64,000 nucleotides of DNA from Selaginella moellendorffii (lineage: Eukaryota; Streptophyta; Lycopodiopsida; Selaginellales; Selaginellaceae): assembly GCF_000143415.4 (NCBI RefSeq), contig NW_003314263.1, positions 1,428,165-1,492,164 of the forward strand, read 5' to 3'. The notes under the pieces are model-generated. The model saw only the letters and a list, made by a program, of their open reading frames with translations. It had not been told where the DNA came from and did no database searches. The translations under genes and the position numbers were made by a program. How positions within the stretch are numbered: position 1 is the stretch's first letter; each line of letters starts with the position of its first letter. Positions 1 through 10,600 of this stretch are shown here, one piece after another.

Positions 1-572
1 ACCGTTCCAGCAAGAGCAACATCCAGGCCAACCGGCGAGAGAGAAAATGGTGACTCGGGTGACGCGCAAGCTCCAGCACCGCCACGGTGCTCGTTCTTAA
101 ATCTGAACAGGTTCCTGGTCGGGCTCATCGGAGTTCTCGCAGAGTCCCTGGATGATCCCCCCAAGAGCTTCTCGGGCGTGTTTGGCACCATAGGCCCCCC
201 GGGATCGCTGCCAAAGAGCTCCGTCCGGAGTAGCATCGAGTAAGCAGCGGCGCTGTCCTCTCTAGTCTCGCTGCCGTGAGAGACATTACTCACGTTGGAA
301 GAGGGCGACTTATCGAGCAGCGCAAAGCCTGTGAGGTTGGAGCTCGACCTGCTGGGGATGAAGCGATCACTATATGTGATTCTATTCACCTTGGGACTGG
401 ACGCCACCGCCGCGGCGCTCTCCACCTTGCCCGCATTGAAGCCGGAGCTGGAGAAGACGAGGGATCGCCTCGCCGCGATCTTGGCCCTGGGTGACTCCGC
501 CTCCAATCCCTTGATTTCCTCGGAGAAATCCTCGCAATCTTCCATCTCCGAGTCCATACGGATCCTCTTCAT
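1..572 (-). CDS. FZR: FIZZY-RELATED / CCS52 (Cdh1-type APC/C activator), N-terminal part, cut by window edge
   Basis: Reading the minus strand from the ATG at 572-570 gives 190 codons without a stop to the left edge, so only the N-terminal region is present. The C-box DRFIPSR lies at about residues 69-75, preceded by TYS and followed by a Ser-rich stretch. Further on come LLRTELFG, a Ser/Pro stretch, NLFRFK and SPFSLSPVG, in the order and spacing of plant FZR/CCS52 N-termini. In this family the C-box binds the anaphase-promoting complex and the C-terminal WD40 propeller (not in the window) recruits substrates for ubiquitination, driving mitotic exit and endoreduplication. The start follows the divergent promoter directly and no better upstream Met is seen. 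The gene is head-to-head with DNAAF1. Base composition is GC-rich like other host genes here. The family is not in doubt; intactness of the rest cannot be judged. Confidence 0.9.
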   Translation of the reverse strand, partial: MKRIRMDSEMEDCEDFSEEIKGLEAESPRAKIAARRSLVFSSSGFNAGKVESAAAVASSPKVNRITYSDRFIPSRSSSNLTGFALLDKSPSSNVSNVSHGSETREDSAAAYSMLLRTELFGSDPGGPMVPNTPEKLLGGSSRDSARTPMSPTRNLFRFKNEHRGGAGACASPESPFSLSPVGLDVALAGT

Positions 573-774
573 GTAGATCCCGGCGGTCTCACCTCCGCTG
601 TGGGCGCGCCCGCGGCGCCAGCTCCTCCCTTACTCTTCGCTCGCCCTAACCCTACGGGGGCGAAGAACGCTAGTGACGTGGCTTTCGCGCTATAATTTTG
701 ACGTGGCGGAGAAAGAATATTCTCCAAATATCACATTTTAGGGTTCCTGGGCCAAAAGGGGGGAAAAGCAAGAA
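573..774. promoter_or_regulatory. Shared divergent promoter of FZR and DNAAF1 with E2F-type and ACGT-core sites
   Basis: Only 202 bp separate the two start codons. The interval contains TTTCGCGC (683-690), which fits the E2F consensus TTTSSCGC, flanked by two copies of TGACGTGGC (674-682 and 699-707), an ACGT-core bZIP-type motif. A TATAAT string lies at 691-696. The E2F site fits a cell-cycle gene such as FZR. That it also controls DNAAF1 is inference. Transcription starts are not known, so part of this interval is probably 5' UTR. Confidence 0.65.
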
Positions 775-2519
775 ATGAGCTTTGATATGAGCCCGGCGGG
801 CTTGAAGAAGCTGTGTCGGGAGAAGCGGCTGTAAGATCTTCGATCGCAAGGATTCTTCTCATGGATTCCCTCTTTGTGTGTGGAATCTAGGTATGCGAGT
901 CTTCCAGAGCTTAACGAGGTTCTTCATCTCCATCACAGGGTAATGAGGCATTTTCCACTGCTTGTACAGCTTTCACGTCTTTGTTCCAGGGCATAGTCGA
1001 GATTAAAGGCCTCGAAGAGTACACTGGATTAAAAACTCTCCACCTCGAGTCGAATGGTATCTATCTTCTTTCTTTCTTCTCTTTTATTCTGAGAGGATTT
1101 CTTTGCAGCAATACTGAAGATCAAAGGTCTGGATTGCCTCATGAATCTTCGCTGCCTCTATTTAAACCAGGTAGAGCGTTATAATTTTCGCAGTTCTAGT
1201 AAGAAACCACCTCACGATAGAACGCTAGAGAATTTTTTTTTTTTGTAGAACTTGCTCGAAGATGTGGAAGGACTTGATAAACTCCCCCGCTTGGAAGCAC
1301 TCGATCTGGCAGATAATCAGGCACGCAAGGATTCTTTTTCTTCGTTTGCTTTGTGAGTTTAATCACTGCTTTGCAGATCAAGTGCTTGAAAGGACTCTCT
1401 TGCTGCCAGTGCTTGCGTCAACTTAATCTTTCCGGAAACATGCTTTGCCTGGAGGAGGACGTCGCGCATCTCACAGTAAAGACCACACAAACCACTCGAA
1501 AACATAATCTCGCTCGTCCTTTCTTTCGCTAGAAATGCAAGAGCTTGCAGTCACTCGACATCTCCAGGAACAAACTTGACAACGAAGAGTCTCTCCAGGT
1601 GAAAGAAAATACAAGCTTGTCTTTTCTAATCACTCGGTTTCAGATAATTCAATCGCTTCGTCTCACCCTCTTGAAAATGTCTGGAAATCCGATTGTATCA
1701 ACGATACCATATTACCGGAAGCTTTGCCTCGTCCAAATGCCCACGGTATACTTTTCCTTCACACTAGAGAGCGAGATTTCGATTTTAAGTTCGCAGCTTA
1801 CGTACCTGGATGAATCTCCTGTCTCTGAGCACGAGCGTCGCTTGGCAAGAGCATGGGCAGAAGGTGGAAACGAGGTAAGATCCATGGTGCTGATCAAAAT
1901 CTACGAACGAAAAACCATTTTGTGCTGATCAGGAGGAGACATCAATGCGGGAAACTATACGCAAGGAAGAAGCCCATCAGAGAGAGATCCATCGTCAAGG
2001 TACTGCCACCGTTTTGGAAGGATGGATGGTTCTTTAGCCATCTCTAGAGCAGCATTCGAAGCCATGATCGAGGAAGCGACGGCCGAGCTGGCCGAGAACG
2101 AGCGAAAGCAAAGAGAAGCGGCAGAAAGAGCTCAAGAGGAGCGAGCCGAGGCAGCGGCAAGAGAAGAGCAGTGCCGAGCCGAGATTGCTGCGAGAGAGGA
2201 AGCAAAGAGGAGACAAGAGATCCAAGAGCAGCGGAGAGCCGAGCTAGCAGCGAGGGAGGAGAAGAGAGCCGCCGAGCTTGTAGCGGTGGAGGAGGAGCTA
2301 GCCGCGGAGCTTGCTGCGCGCGAGAAGAACTTGTCCGAGGAATGGATTATAGAGCGGCTCGAGTGCGCTGACAAGGAGAGGAAGTTTAAGAAGGAGCTCC
2401 AGGAGCGCGTTTTGGAGCGAGTGGCCCAAGACAAGAACGTCGCAAGGCCTATGCTCTGGGGAACCAAAGGTTACAAGAGTCTCTGGGAAATAGCAACTAA
2501 TATAGACGACTCTACTTAA
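775..2519 (+). CDS. DNAAF1: Dynein axonemal assembly factor 1 (LRRC50/ODA7 homologue), 11 exons
   Basis: Exons read as 775-830, 891-939, 990-1056, 1109-1170, 1249-1320, 1377-1475, 1533-1598, 1644-1745, 1797-1874, 1933-1999 and about 2038-2519, joining in frame to about 399 residues. Introns are 45-60 bp with GT-AG ends, except the fifth (1321-1376), which begins GC. The N-terminus (LKKLCREKRLY) and a run of SDS22-type leucine-rich repeats (IKGLEEYTGLKTLHLESN, VEGLDKLPRLEALDLADN) are followed by the LRR-cap signature LTYLDESPV and ARAWAEGG, as in LRRC50/ODA7. The C-terminal third is a Glu/Arg/Ala-rich coiled coil. The family works in the cytoplasm to preassemble outer and inner dynein arms for motile cilia, so here it should serve sperm flagella. 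The last acceptor could be AG at 2036-2037 or 2048-2049; both keep frame. It is shorter than animal orthologues, which have long variable C-termini. Confidence 0.88.
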
Positions 2520-2896
2520 CAATTTTTTCTAAACAATGGTTGAAGAAAATTTTCGTCCTCTGGGAAGTGTGTGTCATCTTTTAAATTTTGGAAGCGTTGC
2601 GAAGTTTCTCTTTGCAAAAGGAGCTCAGATTTCTTCCTCTTAGTTCTTGGTAATCTTATTAGTGTTTTTCTTGCAAAATCTTGGGAAATGCATCCTTCAT
2701 GAGACGTTTATACAAGATCCTGATTGAGTGTCTTTCGTATTCCAGGGACTGGTTTGGAACTCAAACCAATGTCTTTTCGATCTCTCTACAAAACATAAGT
2801 TGTTTACAATTTATATAATAATAATTCAGAATCCACCATCGCGTTTGCCAAGTATATGTATTTTTTTGTGATCAATTATAAGTTTCTCAACAATAT
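2520..2896. other. Convergent 3' flanks of DNAAF1 and CCD1
   Basis: This 377-bp stretch has no coding signal. It lies between the stop codons of two convergent genes, is AT-rich in its second half (including an ATAATAATAA string near 2816), and probably holds both 3' UTRs and polyadenylation sites. Confidence 0.6.
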
Positions 2897-5334
2897 TCAT
2901 GCTTGGTTCTCTAGCTGGTCCTAAACTCGGGAAATAAAAAAGGAATTAGGACGAGAAAACCAATGAGGAAACTCAATCTCACCTCATTCACAAAAATCGA
3001 ATGGAAACCATAAGGAATCCTTACAGGGATCGAGACCACAGCAACTGGATCGGCTGCCATTGTCTTGGCATCAATCACGACTGCCTCCGATTTTCTGGAA
3101 GAAAAAAAAACATGAAAAAGCTTGAGCACACGAAGATGAACTCTCATCTTACCCCGCCCCTTCGTCGTAAACAAAAGAGATGACGTAGCCATCGTCTTCA
3201 TCCGCGTCCTTGTCCGAGCTCTTTGGAACAAACACCGCCTCGGAGCCAAACCGGCGACCTCCATACATGAACTCCCCGACCACATTGCTCCCAACGGGAT
3301 TACCACCATCCCTGGAGAGCTCGGGATCCTTGTGGAGATCAAACTTCGCCACTCCTTTGATCCTCACTTGATCGTGGAAAACGGCAGCATACACGTAACG
3401 TTGCTTCCTGTGAAAGTACGAGATTTATGGATGCAAACTCTCAAGAGAGCCTATAACCTTCCTATGTAGTTTTCGTTGATGCGAGGAAACTCCACCGCTG
3501 GTCCCTTTGACAGTGGACGCTGCAAAGCAGCACCGCTCTTCATGTTGAACCGAAATTCGTAGCTGTGTCCAAGGATTTTGTGAGGAAAAGAGAAGTAGAG
3601 ACTTGAAAAAGAAAAGAACTTACAGCTCGAGAACATGATCGTTAGTGTCTTTCATGAGCTCCATGTCGAACTTTGGCATGCGGCAAGCAACGAGAACTAC
3701 TTCGTCCCCGTCTTCCCACGCATTTGCTGCTTAGAATCAACAGGTCCAATGTTAGAACATTTAGAGAAAACTGTGAGAATTCTAACCTGTGTGGAAAATA
3801 TAACAACTTGGAAGATGAAACCAGCGCATCTGGCTGTCGCTGAGAGCATAGCGAGGCAGCACTCCAAAGCGGGACTTCTTCGTGCTGTCAAACGAGATTA
3901 TCATTTTTCCTTCACCCATGTTCTGTAAACCAGAATAAATATATAAATAAATACGAAAGATGAGAGACTGTTTGTGTGTGTGATTGTCCCACCTTTGGTT
4001 TAAAAGTCATTGGAAGATCCATGAAAACTGCGTAGTTCTCCGTGATTGCGAAGTCGTGCATCATCACGGGGTCGGGGATGTTGATGCTTACCGGATCATG
4101 CAAAGTTCCATCTTTCGAAATGACGCGATAGATTACGTATGGTGTTTGCTGTTGGTAACAGAAGAAAAACATCTCGCCTGAAGAAAAGTAAAAAAGAAGA
4201 AGAAAAGCTTGACTTTAGCTCATATTTTAGAATGAAAGAACTAACCTGTCACAGGGTCAACTTTGGGATGAGCAGTAACAGCGTGAGACAATCTTTTGTC
4301 ATAGTCAAGCACGCCAATTGTCTCAAGGTTCCCATCTTCGAGCATTCGAATAGCATCTGACAAAAACAAAAATAATGTTTCCTACAAAGATAAAAACAAA
4401 GAGGAAACGAGCTTACATGGTTTGTCAGCCTCTAATAGTGCTAAAAGTTTCTTGTTGTGATACACCATGGCTGTATTGGCTGCGGAGAACACGATTAAAT
4501 GAAATTAAAAAAAAAAGTCTTCGTTTTACCAGTTCCCATGCCATACTCTGCGTCCACAACACCGAGAGCAACTCGCAGCCGAAAAACATTCGCTAAGAAA
4601 ATCCCAAGTATTCCTTTCAAGTCTCCCACCTTCAAAGGGATTTCAGCTTCAACAAAACCAAGAACCAAGGAAGAAAAACCATACACACCTTCAGGAAAGT
4701 TGGAGTGCCATAGAATTCCTCTTGTTTTAACTTGGAGGTCTTCACGTAGCGAGAGACATAGTTTGCTTTCCCGTCCTTGATTCGCAGACCATGCAGCATT
4801 CTGGTTGAAACAAAGAACAAAGATACGTGTAAGCCAACGCATGATAGAACTAAGAGGAAAACGTAAATACCCATCTCCGTCGAACCTACAAGTAAGATGG
4901 GGATAAAATGGAGAAGAAAAAACGAAAAAAAAAACATTCATACCAGTGGTAGCCTGCTGTAGGCTCGAATCTCGGATTTGGTCCAGTGCGCACGAATTCT
5001 CCATTCAAGCATTCCTGTAAAGAAAAGAACGAAAAAATCAAGACAATGCGAAGACAAATCCATTAACAAAGCTTACCGGGAGAGCGCCAGTTACTGGCAA
5101 GTCCGCCAATGGCCCAGACTCTCCAACCGGCGCGAAGTTCTCTTGAAGAAACAGGTTGGATTTGCTGGAAGCGCCGCTAAACAACTGGACGAGCAAAGCC
5201 TCGATCCCATCGCAAAGCTTGGCAGCAATCCTGGCTCCTATGCCCGGCGTTCTTGGCTGGACGATCCGGACGCCAAGGGGCAAGCTGCCCAGGAACTTAT
5301 CTTGGCTCTCCTTGCGCAGCCTCTCGGTTCCCAT
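2897..5334 (-). CDS. CCD1: Carotenoid 9,10(9',10') cleavage dioxygenase 1, 14 exons
   Basis: Minus-strand exons: 5334-5077, 5014-4944, 4885-4871, 4800-4689, 4629-4530, 4479-4417, 4356-4246, 4177-3993, 3922-3787, 3726-3624, 3562-3458, 3407-3153, 3094-2983 and 2920-2897. Together they give 549 codons plus stop without a frame break. Introns are 50-70 bp, all GT-AG. The four Fe(II)-binding His of the family are present: H236 (TAHPKVD), H284 (MMHDFAITE), H349 (IFHTANAW) and H536 (YGFHSIF). Conserved landmarks are [34 protein letters not shown] and a DQLENQA C-terminus close to the usual EEQLQEQ. CCD1 is a cytosolic enzyme that cuts carotenoids and apocarotenoids at 9,10 bonds to give ionones and other volatiles. 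I see no plastid transit peptide, in line with CCD1 rather than CCD4/7/8. The ATG at 5334 is the first Met in frame. Length is close to the usual 540. The gene looks intact. Confidence 0.93.
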
Positions 5335-5669
5335 CCCTCCCAAATTTTTTCTTTCCTGCCGCAAAGAACCACGGCCTTCCAACTAGTTAGTGGCCGTCCA
5401 TTTGGACGCTTGTAGATTCGAAGCCAGTGACTGTGGCTGTGGAATCACCGCGTGGCCGGATTTGCCACCGTTGGATGAGTAGCGCAAACACTCCCGCCAA
5501 AATAAGTTTTAAAAACGTAACATCAACAACAAGAGATGAGAACGGGGACGACAGCACTTGGATTTTTCTATTGCTGATGAGGTCTTGGTGTACATTGCAC
5601 TTAATCGAAAATATCCTAAGCTTCGACCTTGCTACTTTGGTCCTTTTCGAGATTTTTCCGAAATTCAAT
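5335..5669. other. Upstream flank of CCD1, no gene seen
   Basis: No coding signal or known repeat was recognised. The CCD1 promoter should lie in the part nearest 5335. The right end abuts the duplicated FZR/DNAAF1 fragment. Confidence 0.5.
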
Positions 5670-6390
5670 GACTCGGGTTCGATTCACCTTGGGACTGGAT
5701 GCCATCGCAGCAGCACTCCCCGCATTGAAGCCGGAGATCGCGATCGCGATGACTGGGCCTCCAATACCTTGACTTTCTCGAAGAAATCCTCGCAATCTTC
5801 AGATCCGGGCCCAGCCCGCCAGTTCGCCCTGACCTACGGCGCGAAAGAAAGCCAAATATCACATTTTAGGGGCGTGGTTGAAGAAGCTGTGTCAAGAGAA
5901 GCGGCTGTAAGTTCTTCGATCCGACCAAGGAGCAATACATTTCTCAGTGGAATTTTCTCTTTGTGTTTGTGGAAGCTAGGTATGCCAGCCTGAGCTTAAC
6001 GAGGTTCTTGTAGGGGCAATTTCCACTGTTTAGTTTGCGTCTTTGCTTCCAGGGTATAGTCGAGATTAAAGGCCTCGAAGAGTACACTGGATTGGTATCT
6101 ATTTCTCTTTAATTCTGAGAGGATTTCTTTGCAATAATACTGAAGATCAAAGGTCTGGATTGCCTCGTGAATCTTCACTGCCTCTATTGAAGAAAAAGAA
6201 TCTTTGCATGCCTGATTATCGGCCACATCGAGTGCTTCCAAGTGGGGGAGTTTGTCAAGTCCTTCCACATCTTTGAGCAAGTTCTATAAAAACTCAAGTG
6301 TGTTCTATGGTGAGGTATTGCAAAAGTTACAATGCATTTACTTTGTGGATTTAATTGATGCTTTGTGCTTGAAAGGGCTCAAGGGCTGAA
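5670..6390. pseudogene. Broken duplicate of the FZR 5' end, shared promoter and DNAAF1 exons 1-6, with internal inversion
   Basis: 5678-5800 matches the FZR N-terminal coding region (near 377-530) in the same minus orientation. 5855-5910 matches the DNAAF1 start region and exon 1. 5985-6010, 6050-6090 and 6140-6187 match exons 2 to 4. Then 6187-6289 is the reverse complement of the exon 5 block (about 1240-1345), after which 6335-6390 returns to direct orientation and matches the start of exon 6. Start codons and frames are lost in both genes, and most of the promoter, including the E2F-type site, is gone. This is a segmental duplicate that later lost and inverted sequence. The GC donor of DNAAF1 intron 5 is also GC in the copy. 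Confidence 0.85.
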
Positions 6391-6497
6391 AGAGTGGAAG
6401 AAGTTTTTTGCCCATCACTGGAGAGTGTTTCTTACTCAGTAGCCCATGTTTTTGCTCTTCCAACAATATCCACTGGCAACGACCAATGATCTAGAAA

Positions 6498-7651
6498 TGT
6501 AGTGCACGTGGTTTTGACCCTTTATCCTATGGTGATTTACCATAGGATAACACCACGAAGCGGAACCTAAACCCTTTTTGTGCCACGTGACAGATGCCAC
6601 GTGTCACATGCTACGTGTCCATGCCACATGTCCATAGGAACCCGAGGTTCAGGGCCTTGGGCCACTGAACGAACGAACGGTGCCAAACTCCTAAGCGTGG
6701 AGCCAAGGAGTGATGGAACCGAACCACGGAGCAACTCTCGAGCATACAGCCCAAGGAGTGAAGGGACAGGGGCCCGAAGCGACTTGGAACAGTCCTGGAG
6801 CAACCAGCATCCCAATGCCAGGACCAGCACGCAAAACGGAGCCAAACGGAGTCTGGCGCTATTTTAGCATACCGGTGGCCTAACGTGAGGATATGGGTAC
6901 TCCACCAGCTAGCATGGAATGGAACTTGGGTTTAGACCCAAGCCAGACGCAGAACAAGGACAGGCACGCAAGCGGGAGCTAGACGATGCCTCAGGTTGGT
7001 CGGCCATGCCCGACCTACCCACTATCCCTACTATACATTTGGAACCCCCCACAGCCCCCCCCCCCCCCCTTGAGGAACACACGCTTTGGGCTTTCACCCC
7101 AAGCCTCCCTTAGTATCAGGAGTTAGTCTCTAGGACAACCTTGAAACTTACTAAATATGGAATGTCCTTAGAATGTGAATTTGGACACGGGACGAACACC
7201 ATTGTGTTCAGGCCGATCTCTACATTCCGTAGATATGCCAAATGAGCAAATCTAGACACTTTCCATAAATAGCATTTGGGACCGAAATGAGACTAACACA
7301 AAGGGCATGATAGCGAGGGTGTTTGGCAGACACGGTAAGCTATCATCTAGCGATATTGAGGGACCAAGCTCAATATCGCGGGGGTTCCCAACACTAGCAA
7401 GTGCAAGTCAATATCATGAGTTTCTCATCACCGTGTCAAGTCTGCTTGACTAAATGACAACTTAGGATTTCCTTCCTTAGTGCCCTTCCGGTCTAAGTGC
7501 ACATGTGATGACCAGTTTCTCAACTAACTTAGGCAGAGACTGATAACAAGCCCAACAATACCGACCTTCTGCCATCGTGGCAGTAAGGAAAGAGTGTCCA
7601 TAAGGACTAATCGACAGGTAACTTTCGATACCTGAAGTCACATTCGCGACA
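6498..7651 (-). repeat. 3' LTR of the LARD-like element
   Basis: This 1154-bp LTR is nearly identical to 12629-13781 by eye (scattered substitutions, roughly 1-2 percent). It contains an inverted repeat around TCCTATGG...CCATAGGA near its outer end, several CACGTG-like motifs near 6590-6630, and a C-run near 7055. Open frames inside it are incidental. Confidence 0.92.
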
Positions 7652-7670
7652 CTCTCCCCCCCTTGGGGAA

Positions 7671-10600
7671 GATCGACGTCCTCGTCGATGCATACTCGAG
7701 TCTAGAATACCGCCAAGGAAACAACTCCATAAAAAGTTCACGGTACTCACACTATGTGAGAAATGCACCAACTTAAATGAGTTAGGGGGTAACCTCTTTG
7801 TCTAACGCGGATGCGCTGCCAGCTCAGACACCTTCCGGCCGTCGCCGACAATGAAATGACCAACGGAGTTAGCCACCCTTGCTGCTCTGGGTGTCACCCA
7901 GCTACAAAAGTGTGATATGCCCCTGCCCGCAGGAACATAGAGAGAGAAGCTAGAGGCCCCTACCCTCTTAAGCAAAGAAACCAAACCCGTCGGTAAGGTT
8001 TAGATAGACTACTGTAAATAGGCAGTTAGAGTTGTTTACACGGTCACGCCCTTTCAACGGAATAAGGAACATCGACAAAGAGGCGGGTTATGTGACCAGT
8101 CGACAGTAGCTACCCCATGACTAGAGATTTCACCATGCACACGAAGTGCCGAAGCCAGTTTGCCCATTACTAGCCCAAACTCAAAGATCAATAGATGGAC
8201 AATATCAAAGTCATAGACAATGATATTTTAGAGATTTAATTATCAGTGAATAAAGCTTAGATTAGAACACAAAAGTATTCCAAGTAAGTTATCATCCGAT
8301 AAACTATTATTACAGTATAGGAACCACTAAGATCACTATCATTAGAAAACATAGGATTCACCATCCAACAAAATTCAATAGCAAGTATATCATCAAGTAA
8401 ACTCAATGATAAAACTTAACTACCGAAGATAGCAGACAGTAAGCCAACAATTTACTAGAGATAACTCAAAGAACACAAAGTATCATTGACTGACAAGCAC
8501 AAAGCTCGCGAATGTATCACCCGAAGGAAATAACATCCCAACCGATCAGAACTAACTCGAGCAATAATCAACAAAACAGAATGAATGCGGTAAGACCAAC
8601 AAACACTGATTCATGCCAACTATCACACTAGCCAATCCGAATAAATCCCAGCCAACAACACCAAGGAACTCAAGTTGCCTAAGCAAGTGTTAGCAACATC
8701 CTACTGATGTCTCAAGCCCAAGAGACCAATCCAGAGCAAACCACAAAGAATATGTGGTATTGCGAAAAGCCATAAGCTATCAAAGAGAACAACTAACCAT
8801 CATGAAAGATCATCAATCATTCCATCAATAAAGAGATGCATAATCATCGTCTAAAAAGGAATCCACCATCCCGAAGAACGGCAAACCATTCTATACCAAC
8901 AATAATCAAGCAAAACTTTTTGACATGGATAATCAATTATCCTAGATGATAGTCAATCATCACCAATGATTGCTAGATGCAAATACTAACTTCAACATCG
9001 AAGCTAATGAGCCAAAATGCCTTCCCCAACAACTTCTAACAAAATGGAACAATGAGTATAAAACTCAAAGAACCAAAGCTCGAAGAAGCCTATAGCCAAG
9101 TCTTGCTTAATAATGATCACGAGTCTCATAGAAGCTAACTTCAATGCTAAAGAAGAAATCATGGTGCAACCCACAATGTCTTCTTCAACACATCCATAAG
9201 CCAAACTTCATAATGCCAAAACTAATGAAGAGCATTTCTGCATCAATCCAAAAGCTAAGCACAATGAAGTTATGCTTAACAAGTGATCATCAAACGATCC
9301 TCCATGAATCCATCTAGAAAAAGACGTAACTCACTTCGTAACAAGTGCAAGACGAATCATCAATGATTGATATATCTTAATTCAAACCCAACAAGGATTC
9401 AATCACGTCAATATCAATCACTAACACATCATCTCGTAAAGTTAGCATAGTCCACGACTAAATCACTTTTCAAGGAAAAGCTAAAGCTCAACCCTCTACT
9501 AAATAATCTCGTCTAGAACACAACTAACTCAACTTGCCACGCAGTTTGTTTGAACGTCAACACAGTTGCTAACTAGCAAATGCATGAATGCCAACAACAC
9601 AAAGCTATAGCCAAATCATCAACACTATATTCATCAAGACTAATGAAACTCAATATCAATCCTTGGAAGGATATCTCATTTCACTCAGATCTCAATATCA
9701 ACAATGTCAACGACAAGGTATCACTTCAATGCTATCAACACTAGAACAAAGCTAGAAGAAAGCACAAATGAATCACCACCCAAAGCTCTCTAGCAACCAA
9801 GCTAACCAAGGTCGAAGATACCTTAGTCAGTATCCGAGACCAATCCTCCAACAATACTCAGTTACAGATAACACATCATCAAGGAGTGATTCACCACGTC
9901 CAAGACTCAATGAAATTCAACACTATGGACTAAATGTAACCAAATGATATCAACAGAGGTAGAGTCAACATGCCAAAACTCATGTAAGTCTAACGACACA
10001 ATCCTCCGGAACACCACTAGGTAAAGCAAACCCATCACTGCGAAATCATCACCGAGCAAAGAAAGTGTCAACAGTCTTTGACGAAGTCTACAAGTAATCA
10101 CTAGTCGCAAAGCAACTAACAATCACTCCTCAACTTGCCTTCACAAGACCTGAACACTAACTCATGTCATCGAGTTACATACTTGTCCAACATGAACATA
10201 ATACCCCAGGTACGAGATAAAAGTTCATAGACAAGCACAAACTAAATGACCACTCGAATCCAACTCAACCGCAATAAGCTCACTAAAACATTTAGCCAAT
10301 ACCTCTGAGCATGCCTTGAAGAGGCTAGCTATGCATGATCAACACTCTGTCGAAACTAAAGTGAAGACCATGAGATGGACTCATATTGGTACACAACCTC
10401 CTCATAGACAAAGCTATAATACGGGTACCAACATCTCAACCTCAAACAACTAAGTTGGACATCACCATCCTCAGCCAAGGCACAGGGCTACCAAGACCAA
10501 GTCAAGATCAGTGAGAGCTCACTACTCTCATAGAGTCTAACGTAATGCAAGGTGCAACTTACCACCAAGCATAACACTACAAAAGAAAGGTACAAGGGTC

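Noticed and set aside
276-576. Two plus-strand open frames of 72 and 93 codons
   Set aside because: They are antisense to the FZR coding region, which has the clear C-box and family motifs, and one lacks an ATG.
5335-5382. Upstream extension of CCD1 to 5382
   Set aside because: The codon there is TTG; the first ATG in frame is at 5334 and gives the usual family length.
6567-7113. Open frames on both strands in the LTRs at 6.5-7.1, 12.7-13.2 and 19.5-19.7 kb
   Set aside because: They lie in repeated LTR sequence, change frame between copies and match no protein.
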